From: Rhynchopus sp. YZ270_cl-10 | Lineage: Eukaryota; Euglenozoa; Diplonemea; Diplonemida; Diplonemidae | DNA: 64,000 nt | Assembly: GCA_964035575.1 (NCBI GenBank) | Contig: OZ037912.1 | Location: 1,178,001 to 1,242,000 of the forward strand | Reading direction: 5' to 3' | Shown here: positions 22,101-32,265 of the stretch, in pieces | How the letters are laid out: every line of letters starts with the position of its first letter | How positions within the stretch are numbered: the first letter of the stretch is position 1 | Made by a program: the position numbers and the translations under genes | Notes under the pieces: model-generated | Databases searched by the model: none | What the model was told of the DNA's origin: nothing | The model's input: the letters and a program-made list of their open reading frames with translations, nothing else

Positions 22101-23997
22101 ACTGCGGAACAGTTCTGACCTGACACAGAAGACATGGGTGCACAGGGACCCCTTCTTCAGATACCACGACTACACGCTGTCGGTGTTCATCCGCCCTGAC
22201 GTGGACATGAACGAGGGTGACAGCAGCCCGACGTCACCGCGCATCTTCTCCGACACGCAGATCGGAGACTCTGCAATCCGGTGGTACGCGAACGGGGAGC
22301 TGAGGATTGCGCTCCTGCGGTACGGGTGCTGGGCAAAGCCGATCAAGGGCGGTCTGAGGGGTGGCCAGTGGGTGCATCTGGCTGCTGTTGTGAACTTTGT
22401 GACGAAGACGTGTGTGGTGTACATGAACGGTGTTCCGATGTCGAGTGGGGAGATGCCTGGGCTTGTGGAGACGATGTTCCTTCCGTACACGGGGGAGCCG
22501 ATGCAGATCGGGCTGCACTACAAGGGGCGGATGGACGAGTTCCAGGTTGTGAGGAAGGCGTTGACACAGGAGGATGTGCTGCAGCTGTACAACAACGGGA
22601 AGCCTGGTGGGGACCCGATCTCTGTGGGGAGCAGGACGTGGATGGCTAACTTCGACACTCTGGTTGTCCCCTTGGGTTCGTACATCGTTGGTGCCCTTGT
22701 GCCTGTGAACGACATCACACGTGACGTGGACAAGGCAACGGCGCGGAGCAACATGATTCTGTCGATCCAGAACGAGAACATCGACAAGGAGCTGGAGCGG
22801 AAGCTGGCTGTGACTGTGCTTGTGGTGGTGGTGATCTGCCTGGTTGCTGTGCTGCTGTTCATGGTGTTCAACAGGATGATCACGTCCCCGTTTGCGTCCT
22901 TTGCGGAGAACATGAAGTCTGTTGCGATGATGCGTCTGGAGGAGGTGTCGTCGAAGAAGGTGTTGATCCAGGAGCTGAACGTGATGGGGAAGGCCATGGA
23001 CCAGATGGTTGAAAACATCAAGCAGTTCAGGAACTTCATGCCGCAGTCCCTCATCCACGCGCTTGAGGATGCGAGCGAGGAGCAGGAGGAATCTGTGTCT
23101 GTGTCGAGGTCGAAGGTGACTGGTTCGCGCCTCACCAGTGCCAGCAGGTCTTCGTCCACGCGCACGGCCACGTCGCATGCGCTGGGGAAGCTTGCCTCAG
23201 ATGCGACGAGTGTGTCACTGGCGAAGAAGAAGGTGTCGCTGTGCCTCGTGAACATGGCGCAGATGCACACCATCACGGAAAAGGCTTCCGACGAAACTGT
23301 GATTAACATGCACTCCGAGTACCTGACGACTGTGTTGGAGGCGTTCGGGAAGGGACGTGCTATTGCAGACACGTTTGCGGGGGACAAGGTGATGGGATCC
23401 TTCAATGCTGTGCGCAACTGCAGCGGACACGCTACTTGTGCAGGAAAGGTTGCCCTCGAGCTGAAGCGTTTGAGCATTGCAAACGAGAAGGCAGGGAAAC
23501 CCAAGTTGACGTGCGCAATTGTGACGGGTGCGTGCAAGGTCGGGAACTTGGGCGTGACGGGAATGAAGAAGTTCACTGTGATTGGGTCCATTGTGAGCTG
23601 GCTGCACGCCTTGGAGAGGTACGGAAACGCACACGGATTCAGCCCTGTTGCAGACAACGACGTGTTCAACGCCACACAGGGGCAGCTGGGCTGTGTGCTG
23701 ATGTCCGGCGTGGAGTTCCCGAAGAGATACCATTCAGGAACCCGTGTCTTTGTGATAGCCTCTGTGATGGAGTCAGGAGAAGAGGAGTGGATGTACCAGC
23801 TCGCAGAGAGGGAGGCGGGAGACGTCAACGCTAAGTGGAACGAGGTTGTCACCGAAATCGTGAGGAACAACTGGGATGCCGTCCCAGCGGACTTCAACGT
23901 TGTGGGGTATCCCGATATCCCTGACGTTGTCGTGGCCACGGTGAAGGACGCTATGCTGAAGAAGCACTACACCCCCGACACAGTCACCTACCACTGA
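19147..23997 (+). CDS. Receptor-type class III nucleotidyl cyclase-like protein, copy 2
   Basis: 1616 residues, same start context, domains and membrane segments as copy 1. In the whole protein I find a single difference site: residues NNWDAVPADF here against NNWESVPADF in copy 1 (codons around 23874-23882). The GATGCC reading here is also that of the diverged copy 0, which suggests gene conversion or loss of a private change in copy 1. The cyclase-like domain carries the same non-canonical residues (Asn, Ser and Ala at the metal-Asp, catalytic-Asn and catalytic-Arg positions). Expression regulation is not visible beyond the shared acceptor signal at about 19113-19146. Such near identity means a very recent duplication, ongoing homogenisation, or an assembly artefact. 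Confidence 0.85.
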   Translation: MTPMRGRRVEGVVLLLAVAVLPGMVVADIPECNTDLWQCHYYVSPTFAQAIRMKFDGQWGQIKADPKLHDAYCDPEMWKTRSEICGGCPIKLTLSSPSSLTKDVICLRDNAFAPYSLNQHMDLKHALNGKELEIVVPENDGCNAADWATKNFAGKIAIVNNRLRTCTYNQQFAHAAAAGAVIGLMSASRGKHYVWNWHVYKMTGDGKAFPNMLAYALESFHGDQIYAATSTVRGKVEYSCSVYSNRETDMSLNYDEDDCPWWFLGTDMCDKEFTGRRRMCTRCPLEIDVGDPTFKPCVWGPDFNPARKENYLTGTLSLPSTQNVVYLSRSYMTDDGCSDASWAGLAGKLVAFQPERWGGPCSHYESVMRAQRAGVSGVIVVVKPNHWHLTRLQGTQQNIKIPIGTISGKHSERWINWMMQGTALPNGRGWERANPMAKGVLIPHEVTPAPPVKVELVEPIPEEDTDEVTSEAGFVVSVILIPLLLIVLCVHFALTRQSGLSGPGVPLEVMSTTLSVVLLVVLALATFALTNKAGQDSLDTSKANADNAMMYGSARNKGNVDSMAAQVMGQMVQVAHSTLDAFLLEGMDKGDMIRALFKTDHDGTFATFVKHRQSLAHLQRARSLGHYMDSGWTYQIVTKQGFFMDNLRVNDYRVQDALGRTIFDTNSADNFGIMQNTIEGNNAAVNDKGPNVPKALWNPLHWAFSNKLPTDAFTWQQAEAAAGKKEVIIDSVQSYTYSRFLRSPVMSSYYLFSKATGGDQTTDGIVFCSRGLAELSRKLKNNLGTWERSVKFGENATLVVLDQTTGNIIASNYMSNTFYTSEVYGEIFGPTNTERDETLQFGYKLETVDTTSLIPLNAIANKWRTEHGGLVLRGASSSATGPALFTFDQKDYYDTHGNSRTLLLVNFEGGIKDASKENWDVVGAGVQTTSDGDFKQVGVFSGSAPVLVHTYLTTRVARVAQQESQEYKLTAPHPVPGVSGSAVYTLRNSSDLTQKTWVHRDPFFRYHDYTLSVFIRPDVDMNEGDSSPTSPRIFSDTQIGDSAIRWYANGELRIALLRYGCWAKPIKGGLRGGQWVHLAAVVNFVTKTCVVYMNGVPMSSGEMPGLVETMFLPYTGEPMQIGLHYKGRMDEFQVVRKALTQEDVLQLYNNGKPGGDPISVGSRTWMANFDTLVVPLGSYIVGALVPVNDITRDVDKATARSNMILSIQNENIDKELERKLAVTVLVVVVICLVAVLLFMVFNRMITSPFASFAENMKSVAMMRLEEVSSKKVLIQELNVMGKAMDQMVENIKQFRNFMPQSLIHALEDASEEQEESVSVSRSKVTGSRLTSASRSSSTRTATSHALGKLASDATSVSLAKKKVSLCLVNMAQMHTITEKASDETVINMHSEYLTTVLEAFGKGRAIADTFAGDKVMGSFNAVRNCSGHATCAGKVALELKRLSIANEKAGKPKLTCAIVTGACKVGNLGVTGMKKFTVIGSIVSWLHALERYGNAHGFSPVADNDVFNATQGQLGCVLMSGVEFPKRYHSGTRVFVIASVMESGEEEWMYQLAEREAGDVNAKWNEVVTEIVRNNWDAVPADFNVVGYPDIPDVVVATVKDAMLKKHYTPDTVTYH

Positions 23998-24440
23998 GCC
24001 ACGAGAACAAACACTCCAGACCATATTTACACAACCCTTCCGACAAAAGCAAAGTACACCCCCACCACCCACCCACCACCCACCCTCCATCCCCCCCACC
24101 CACCCTTAACTGCTCTTCAACCCCTTTCCCCGACTGTTACTTTATTTTTGCACCTTTCCTTTCCAGGTTATGTAAACTTTGTCACCCGGTGTCCCAAGGA
24201 TGAAATGCTCCCTCAAAAGCACTGAGCTGTTCTGTCAGGTCAGACGTAGTGAGAACCCTTGGTTAGTCATTTGCTTATTTTTTTATTTGTTGCTGAAGGG
24301 TGGGACAAGTTGTATGTTTAAGCACTTCCAGTTTCTCGATGAAGAAAACTGTTTTTTGGAAGTGATTTTCACCATAAATCTGAATAAAACAGTGATCTAT
24401 TTGACCATGCCTGAAAATGTGTGTATTTTTGGTTTGACTA

Positions 24441-25560
24441 CGCCCTCATCACGCAATACTGCGATGCGGCGGAACCAATTTTTGACATCTGAAATATTGA
24501 AGACGGTTTTGCTTTTTTGAGCAACTCAAATCACTTTTTTTGCAACACCCTTTTTGTCTCTACCCCCCTCTGTATGCACAGGCGGTCTTGCTTTCTTGCA
24601 GCATAATTGTGTGCAGGATTCAGATCCTATGTGTCCACACACTGTGTGTATGCAGCTCCACACCACCCGAGGTCCCTCCTTTAACGAAGGAAGAACTCAT
24701 CCCCGCTCCCCGCTCCCCGCTCCCACCAAGGTTTGAACTCTCTTGCTTCTGATTGGGACAGAGCAAGTGGGTTGCCTTGTGTGGACACTGAATTCTTTCT
24801 GTATGACGCATGACGTGCAGTGTGTCATCTTTCAGCCTTTCTTTTCTTGGTGAAAGTCTGAAGAGTGACCACACGTGACACAACCGTTGTTATCGTTGAA
24901 ATGTTGTCGAGCGTGTGTGTGAGAGGCACATTCTCTTAGGGTTTCATTTTTTTATGTATGGAAAATCCGTGCACAACAAAACAAAAAAATTTTTTTTGTA
25001 ATACGGGCAGCAGTCTTTGGACAGGTGAGTAGCGACACCTCCCTCGTAAGCCATCAGTCGCAAGATCAGCCGCATCACCGCTCTCTGCAACTGGTCATTT
25101 TTTTTTGTGTCGAATATATTCACGCCAGTTTGTCGTGGTGCGACTAACAGCTTTGTGTTTTTTTTTTATGTTTTTTTTTGTGCGATTGTGTACACAGATT
25201 TGTGTGTACCCCTTTTGCTCAGGTGTGCTGTGGGATTTACGCACAGTGCACCTCTTTCGATTTCAATCATTCTTGTCTCATCATGATTTTTTTCCGGCTG
25301 CAACTCACAGGGCTTTTTCTTGTCCCCCCAGACCGAAAAACCGAACTCGAAAAAGCCGTTCGACAAAAAATACAGTGGAGATTGCACAACTGTGGCAACA
25401 CAACCGAGGCAACTACACTACTCCAACAATTTATCAAAATAAATAAATAAAATGTGTTGCTTGTCTTACTGGGGGGCGCAATTACATTATCCGAGGTTTT
25501 TCTGCATATCTCCTAAAATCACAGCTCAGAGGTAGCACAAAAACAAAAAAGTAAAACCGA
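24441..25560. other. Noncoding 3' flank of copy 2 with two blocks conserved downstream of copy 3
   Basis: Blocks 24385-24620 and about 25178-25320 match 56442-56665 and about 56770-56895 downstream of receptor copy 3, in the same order but with different spacing. The first contains CATGCCTGAAAATGTGTG and a GCGATGCGGCGGAACC stretch; the second GCGATTGTGTACACAGATTT. No conserved reading frame, so this is probably old duplicated flank rather than a gene. Confidence 0.6.
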
Positions 25561-25612
25561 TAGTGGAGTTCATTCCTCGGGTGTCTACACTAATAACAAA
25601 GTTTTCAAGTAA
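25561..25612 (+). repeat. Conserved dispersed 31-bp motif, copy 3
   Basis: TAGTGGAGTTCATTCCTCGG with one extra T relative to the other copies, then GTGTCTACACTAATAACAAA and GTTTTCAAG. Confidence 0.75.
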
Positions 25613-25720
25613 ACAAAACCAAACAATCACGCTGATGGCAGTTTTGCAAAAAAACAATACAAAAGTGTGATAAAGTTTGTGACCAGCCTCAAAACACCCC
25701 CCCCCCCTAGCCTGGCAGGC

Positions 25721-26906
25721 TAGGGGAGGGTCACTGTTACCAAATTTGTGTATACAAACTCATTTTTCTCGAAATTGTTGAAAACCGTATTTTTTGCACT
25801 TATTCGGTACTATAACCCCCCAAAAATGACTTTCCGCCCGGTTTTGGCGACTTTTGAGCACCAGAAAATACCTAATTTAGGTTTTTCAATGTGGTGAGAC
25901 AGAACTTGTACCTGAGCCCCCCTTTGATACCCTTGTCAATATGGTCATTCGCTTTCCTCCTCATTGCTGGAGCACAAAGGGTCAACAACAGCGCTCAGTG
26001 CCCCAAAAAACACTGTGTCGCAAGTCTGGAACACTAATTCTGTCGACTTCGAGTCCTCGTTCCTTTGACATCACTTCCAAATTGACTCCCTGACGAAGCA
26101 TCCTGTATGGGTGATCCCATTGGGGACGTCCCATTACTACACTTGCATATCCAGAAGGGGCACGTTTTGCGGTGAGGGCACTGTGCGGTTCACCTTCTTC
26201 GTGCCGATCCTGGGAGAGGTCGGATATGTCCTTTTACTTCTTCCCCCTCAAGTTTGGTACACTTGTCGCTAGATTTATAATTTATAGCACCCCGATGGGG
26301 TTGGGGTAGTGCCGGGGGCACTGTGAGCAGAGGGGCGTGAGTGGAGAGAGAGTCGGGACAGAGATGATGAAGTGAGAGTCACAAGAGCGGGAGTCACTGT
26401 ACGAGCAAGAGTCCCAGTCCCAGCAAGTTTGAGCAAGAGTCACAGTCCTCCAGCTCCCTGCAACATCGTGCCAAACAAGACCCCGCAACTGGCTCCCCAC
26501 ACGCTCTGTACCTTATCCAAAGGCACCTGACACATAGGCAGCTTCCAAATAGAAGGCCTCGCAACAAACTTAACCGCAGTCTCATGCGCGTTCTGGGGAT
26601 TTTTCACACCCCGTGGCATTTTTTGGGGGGTTTTGAGTGATTTTACACCGGAGATAGACCGCATTTAGATTCGAGGAATGGAGGGGTGAAAAGGTTCAAG
26701 TTCCGTCTCGGTGGGTAGGTACAAGTTCTGTCTCATTTTTTCAAGAAGCTCAAAAAAGTAATCTCTAGGGTATATGGTGGGTCAAAAAGGGCGGAAAATC
26801 ATTTCCCACACCCCCAGGGTCCGAATGTATGGTTTTTTTGTACTTAGAACGGTCTAAATTTAAATTTCGAAAAAATGGATTTTGTTCACCCAGTGACCCT
26901 CCCCTA
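25721..26906. mobile_element. Long-TIR element F (TAGGGG termini)
   Basis: Left end TAGGGGAGGGTCACTG (25721), right end CAGTGACCCTCCCCTA (to 26906). The inverted repeats extend about 200 bp but are clearly diverged, with GAGACAGAACTTGTACC recognisable on both sides (about 25899 and, inverted, 26720). No transposase. The outer flanks are C runs. By divergence it looks older than H or E. Confidence 0.65.
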
Positions 26907-27339
26907 ACCCCCCCCCCCTAGGGGCGGTCATATCCTGCACCGTGCGCTGGTCAGAGGATACCTGGTCAGTTGACCAGGTAATATGACCAGGTTTTGACCT
27001 GGTCAGATTGACCAGGTACACCTGGTCATGACCAGGTATACCTGGTCAATGACCAGGTATTGACCAGGTATACCTGGTCAGTGACCAGGTATTTGGCCAC
27101 TGTGACCAGGGGGTTTTTTTTTTTGACAACACAAAAATGCCCTTGGTGGGTCCATATGACCTCAAAACTGGGCTAAAAGTGCAAATAAAGGCACTTACGA
27201 GCAGTTTAGAGCATCTAGAATTTATTCCACGGCTATTTGTGTGCACCCTGTACATTTTGTATGGGCATCACCTTAGCAAAAAATCGAAAAATCTCAAAAA
27301 AAAAAAAAATTTTTTTCGGGAAAAATTTGGCCTCTGGGT

Positions 27340-27690
27340 TGGGTCTTGGGGCACCGAAAAATGCAAAAAAACGCAAAATTCGGGTGTTTTGACCATCTGG
27401 GGTTTCACCAAATACACGTATTTGAACAATCCTACACGAAACAGTGGTTAGACAAGGCGATTTTTGACCAAAGAAAAAATAACTTTTTTGCCCAAAACTG
27501 GCCGTGGTAGGTCATAAAATGGCCCAAAAAATCCAAAGAAAACCTCAGATTGGGCAAATGTTGAAAAAAATTTTCAAGTCAAAATTTCAGCCAAAATACG
27601 GTCATACCCCGTGTACTGTAGTAGCTAATTTTTACGATTTGAGGCCATAAAAGCAAAATTTGGCACTTTTGAGCCTCTGTAGGGGTCTAA
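27340..27690 (+). repeat. Repeat block B, copy 1
   Basis: Matches 41208-41500 closely, for example GGTCATAAAATGGCCCAAAA and ATCCAAAGAAAACCTCAGAT in both. It lies next to the arm in G (left side) and in K (right side), in the same orientation in both. Noncoding. Confidence 0.8.
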
Positions 27691-28049
27691 AATGTCTAAA
27701 ATGTGGTTTTGCGTACTCGATTTTTTAGACGAATTTTTTTTTCTGTACTGGACACTGGGCACTGTACCCAGAGAAGGCACCTTGACAGCAGCGAAGGCGC
27801 AGGTTACGATGAAGACAAGGTATGTAAATATGTTTAACTGTCAGGCACTAGTGTAGATTCATTCCTTTAGTGGTTGTCAAGTTGTTGTGTGGTGGTGTTT
27901 GTTTTCCCTGATCACCGATCTCACTCTTTTTTGGCTGGTGCTTGCAGACTACCCCTACTTTGTGTAATCGGAATAAACTTACATATTGCTTGTCATGAGG
28001 CAGCCGTTTTTTAACTTCTGCAGGCGTGCTCGTTACCTGCTGCACATAA

Positions 28050-29770
28050 TATTCACCTCGCTTCGCTCGGTAAATACTTATACATGGTCCCCTCGCTTCG
28101 CTTGGGAACCATTAGTGCAGCAGGAAATCCGCTGTGGCGTGAAAAAAAGGCTACCTTATTTCACGGCAATGCATAGTTATTACCACTTTCTTCATTAACC
28201 TCATCTTTAATACTGGAAAATCGTTTAATTTGTCACACCCTAATTAACCGAGTTGAAATATCAGTCATAAATGAATTTTGTCACCCCCTCACATTACGTC
28301 GGGCGATTTTTTGTGTCTACTTTTTAAAGTACAGCCTTGAGTGATACTTTCTGTATTAGGGACGGAAGAATTGTAGGTGACAAATTAAACGATTTTACAG
28401 TACTGCGTTTATACACCATAACTTAATCACACCCCACATTTACACTCATCACAGGATCGTGAAATCTGAACTGCATCCGTGATTGCGATGAGAAGTTTCG
28501 CCGCTCTTCGACATTCTATCAACAACTCAAAAATCCGAAAGGCTTCACCCACATCAATCTATTCTGGGTTTGTGGACGAAGACCTGGGGGGTGGGAATAT
28601 TTTGTCAGTCACTGCTATTGCCATTTAACCCAGGGAGCATAGCTAGTGCAAGAAATTCGACCTTTGGAAACCTTCCGGAAAGTCTGTCCTCTGCTTGCGG
28701 AGGACTAGACACAAGAAAATATTGCGTTCCCCCAGAAAACCAGTGCACATTTCACACTCCTTGTGGGTGGTCTTGTTGCCTTTTTTGTCAACAGTAATTT
28801 TGGCCCAGGCATGTTCTTGAAGCATGACAATTTAGTGTGTATGGGGCAGGGTGTTGTTTTGTTCTGAATTCTCTTTGTTATAACATCTAAGTCAATCGCG
28901 GGTGGTGGTTTGTGTAGCGTGAGGCACTCTTTTTAGCAAACTTCCTGCGGCTGCTAAAGTGTTATTTCTTCGGATTTAACAACGTACAGCGTAACATAGT
29001 GGATTAGCCTGGTCGACACAACCTTTGATAGATATGGGATAACCAACCCCCTTCGACCCCTTGTGGGTTCACTGAACAAGCCCTCGTGGTAGTTAAACGC
29101 GATTGACATTTACATTCCTAGAGATGAAAGAACAAGACAACACTTCTGTACCCGCGCATCAAAATTGTGGAAAACTTTGCACCCCAAACACCCTCAACAA
29201 CGCCCGCCAAAAGGCGCCCCTTGTTGCTGGGAGTTGGTTCTCATGATACCTGCACAGCGGGCATTCCTCTGAGTCCAACGCATGTTTGGCCTGTCTGCGG
29301 CGTTGTACTTCAGGTGCACGAAGACAGGGTCTGGTGGTAAATTTTGCGTAGTACTGCGACGTGGTACTGCGTGGGTCTGGGAACCTGGGTACCTGGGTAC
29401 AGGAAATTTGTTGTGGAAGACATCAACCACCATGCATTGAGGAGGGTAAGACAGTGTTCGCAGTTTCTACCTGATAGCATTACAACATTTAACTTCTCCA
29501 CGGGGGTCTTGGGCCGTTCACTCGGTTCTACCTTGACTACCGGAAGATATTCTTGAGGCCTTTTTGGTCTCTAGAATATCCGGTCTTCCCGAACGGAGGC
29601 ACACTTTGTGTGTTACTACGACCTGGCAATTTCCAGCAGTAGGTTAAGTAATCTTTCTTGTAAATTGTTGGATCATTATCTCCTCAGTGCATGAATGCCC
29701 CACGTGACTGGACACTTTTGTGTTTGTCATGTGGAGCTGTGGTTGCTCTTTCACGACTTTTTTCTTGTTC
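28050..29770 (-). repeat. Dispersed repeat block A, copy A3
   Basis: Reverse complement of A2/A4. Beyond the common part, its left portion (28050-28560) still matches A4 up to about 37960, interrupted by MITE P. Confidence 0.8.
28210..28402. mobile_element. 193-bp MITE P
   Basis: Inverted ends TACTGGAAAATCGTTTAATT and a near-perfect complement (one mismatch, through TTTGTCAC). Copy A4 lacks it at the corresponding place (about 37882), while similarity to A4 continues on both sides, so an empty site is visible. No coding sequence. Confidence 0.75.
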
Positions 29771-29772
29771 CT

Positions 29773-30004
29773 GGGTACCTGTTCCTGGACCTGGACCTGG
29801 GTACCTGGGTACCTGGGTACCTGGGTACCTGGGTACCTGGGTACCTGGGTACCTGGGTACCTGGGTACCTGGGTACCTGGGTACCTGGGTACCTGGGTAC
29901 CTGGGTACCTGGGTACCTGGGTACCTGGGTACCTGGGTACCTGGGTACCTGGGTACCTGGGTACCTGGGTACCTGGGTACCTGGTCACCTGGGCGCCTGG
30001 GTAC
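29773..30004. repeat. Octanucleotide array (CTGGGTAC)n
   Basis: About 23 near-perfect units (29797-29983) with degenerate edges, at the block-A end of the cargo. Short versions of the same 8-mer stand at the same end in J (15795-15840), K (36392-36490) and beside A1 (3530-3546). Confidence 0.95.
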
Positions 30005-30947
30005 TTACCTGGGTAAATGTGACCAGGTACCTGGTCATCTGACCAGGTACACCTGGTCATGACCAGGTATACCTGGTCATGACCAGGTGTACCTGGTCAG
30101 ATCTGACCAGGTGTACCTGGTCATAAATCTGACCAGGTATTACCTGGTCAGACCTCTGACCAGCGCACGGTGTGTATTAAAAGTGTGAGAAAATGACATT
30201 TTTCAAAATGTTGTCAAAAGCGATTCTAAGGTAAAAAAAAGTAGAAAATCCACCCCACAGGCCCAAAAAAATGTGGTGTGCCCCGTTTTCCACCCTTTTT
30301 GTGCCTCTCAGGGGCCCAAATCACAGTTTTTTAAAAATTGCCTACATGTGGTACCTGAGTGCCCCCTTGGTTTGCCCTTCAGGTTGACTATGAAACAGAA
30401 AACACCCCAATATGGCCCAGAACATAGAGCAAAGGGTATATTTCACCCCCAAAACCCCACAGGAGACCCACAGAACCGTTACTGGGGTGTTTCGTGACAC
30501 CTGTTGGGGCTCAAACCTCATAAAACCTGAAACACCGGTCAGGCAGTGAAAATAGGCCAAAATAGGCCAAAATAGCCTGAAAATGGCCTAAAAACGCCCA
30601 TATTTTATTTCAAACACCCAGAAAGTTGCAGAAACCCGATTCCAGGGTGGTCCTGGGCACCTGTGGGGGCGCATGCCCCATAAAACATCAAAAAAACGGT
30701 GTGGAACCGGTGTGGGAGGGTGTTTTTGCAAATTGCCCACAAATAGCCTGCCTCAGGTACCACTGGTAGGCAATTTTTTAAAAACCGCGATTTGGGCCCC
30801 TGAGAGGCACAAAAAGGGTGGAAAACGGGGCACACCACATTTTTTTGGGCCTGTGGGGTGGATTTTCTACTTTTTTTTACCCTTTTTGTGGGGTTTTCGG
30901 GCATTTTTGAAAAATGTCATTTTCTCACATAGATATGACCCCCCCTA

Positions 30948-31404
30948 ACCCCCCCCCCCCCCCCTTTTTTTTTACGACTTTTCCTCTTTTTTCTCCCCTG
31001 TTTTTTTTTTTTTACGATTTTCTTTTTTCACCATCAGTTTTTTGTAATAGTCGCAGTGTCTGTGGGTTAATAACTAAGGTGGGTTGTCGGATTTTGAGAA
31101 GCTAGGGCGTTTTTTTTTTTTTTGCCCCGCCTTAGTTATATTACCGCGACATGTATTGTGCGTATGAACAGTCTTCGGGCGTACATGCGTCTACACATAA
31201 CATAACATCAACACAGTTTTTTAAAAAATGTTTTGTGTTGCGACTTATGCGATAATTTTGAAACCTCCCCCTCTCTCAGCTCTTGAGACAGGGTACATTT
31301 TTAAAGACCACCAAAACAAAAAGAGCACAAAGCAAAAACAACAACTTTCTGACAAAAATCCCCCTCTCTCAGCTCTTGTCTTTCTCCTTCTTTTGTTCAT
31401 TTTT
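30948..31404. other. Noncoding homopolymer-rich stretch
   Basis: C, T and A runs with no reading frame or clear repeat. Confidence 0.5.
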
Positions 31405-31462
31405 CAGGGTTTCCGCGTAGGCTTTTGGTCCCCCCGCCCGGGGGGACCAAATTTTGAAAATC

Positions 31463-31497
<35 letters not shown>

Positions 31498-32265
31498 AGA
31501 AAATGCAGCATGAGGCACACTGGGTAGTACGGTGCGACGCACGGTTTCATATGCATGTGACCCCATCGTGAGCAGCAATCGGTTCGATTAGTCCAAAGAA
31601 GACAGAAAAAGGAGGAGAAAAAAAAGGACGTAGCGTACCGTGCGCCTGCGGCGCTGAATTGTTTCTCACCAGTGCACACAATCAAATGGAGTCCCAAGGT
31701 TTTGCGCGACTCCTCAAATTGTCTACCCAACAAACACCATCACCGTCTCAGCTTCCTTCACGAGCCGTTCAGCCTTCACCACCTTCACAAACCAAAGAAA
31801 ATAGGGCAAAAGTAGCGTACCGTGCGCCTGCGGCGCTCTTGCTGTCTTCATTAAAACAAAATCACGTTGGCAAAACTGCGAATCGTGACAATTTTTTTTC
31901 GCCTGCGGCGCCCACCTCCCTCCAAGGGTACCTGTAACTCGGGGATCGGGCCCCGGATTTTTTTTGGGAAATTTTCCCCACGTAAAAGTACATGGGGAAA
32001 GGCTATCTGTTTGTTATTAATTTAAAACCGATTTACGGCCGAGGCCGAAATTTGTATTCCGACTCAGATCGTTCCGATCTTTCAAATAAAGCCGGTTTCA
32101 ATTTGAAAAACGTTACCCTGAGGAGCGAGTGGGTATTTTCAAGTTTTTTACGTGTAACAACCCTCTGGTATGTGTGTCCTTTACCTTACACTGGCGTTGA
32201 AGACAACCGCGAGTGCTGATACCGGGGATGCGCAGCAGAAGCTGACATGCGGGTACGTCGCATTG

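Larger units (their letters stand above)
18300..24440. repeat. Segmental duplication, locus 2 (partner 5312-14935)
   Basis: Uninterrupted form of the duplicated unit: upstream flank with MITE D2 (about 18418-18750), receptor gene copy 2, and a 3' flank with a C-rich tract (24048-24110). The homology to locus 1 fades near 24435. Confidence 0.85.
26935..30175. mobile_element. Fold-back element G with ACCTGGTCA-repeat arms and shared cargo (inverted)
   Basis: Inverted ends CACCGTGCGCTGGTCAG (26938) and CTGACCAGCGCACGGTG (to 30172). The arms (26940-27110 and 30010-30170) are built of ACCTGGTCA/TGACCAGGT units. The interior runs block B (27340-27690), a degenerate trace of the 7-mer array (about 27745-27770), C block (27770-27830), block A in minus orientation (about 28050-29770) carrying MITE P, and a long 8-mer CTGGGTAC array (29773-30004). 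The cargo is thus in the opposite orientation to J and K. Confidence 0.75.
26919..30947. mobile_element. Long-TIR element E (TAGGGG termini), interrupted by fold-back element G
   Basis: Left end TAGGGGCGGTCATATC (26919-26934), right end GATATGACCCCCCCTA (to 30947). Next to G's right end, GTGAGAAAATGACATTTTTC (about 30187) and about 190 bp more are inverted at 30735-30927. Without G the element would be about 0.8 kb, with terminal repeats near 200 bp. G therefore lies 16 bp inside E's left terminus. Non-autonomous. Confidence 0.65.

Noticed and set aside
29691-30062. Frames made of GYLGTWVP repeats, and similar ones at 36072-36625
   Set aside because: Products of the 8-mer array, the GTCCGAC arm and adjacent block A; not conserved between block A copies.
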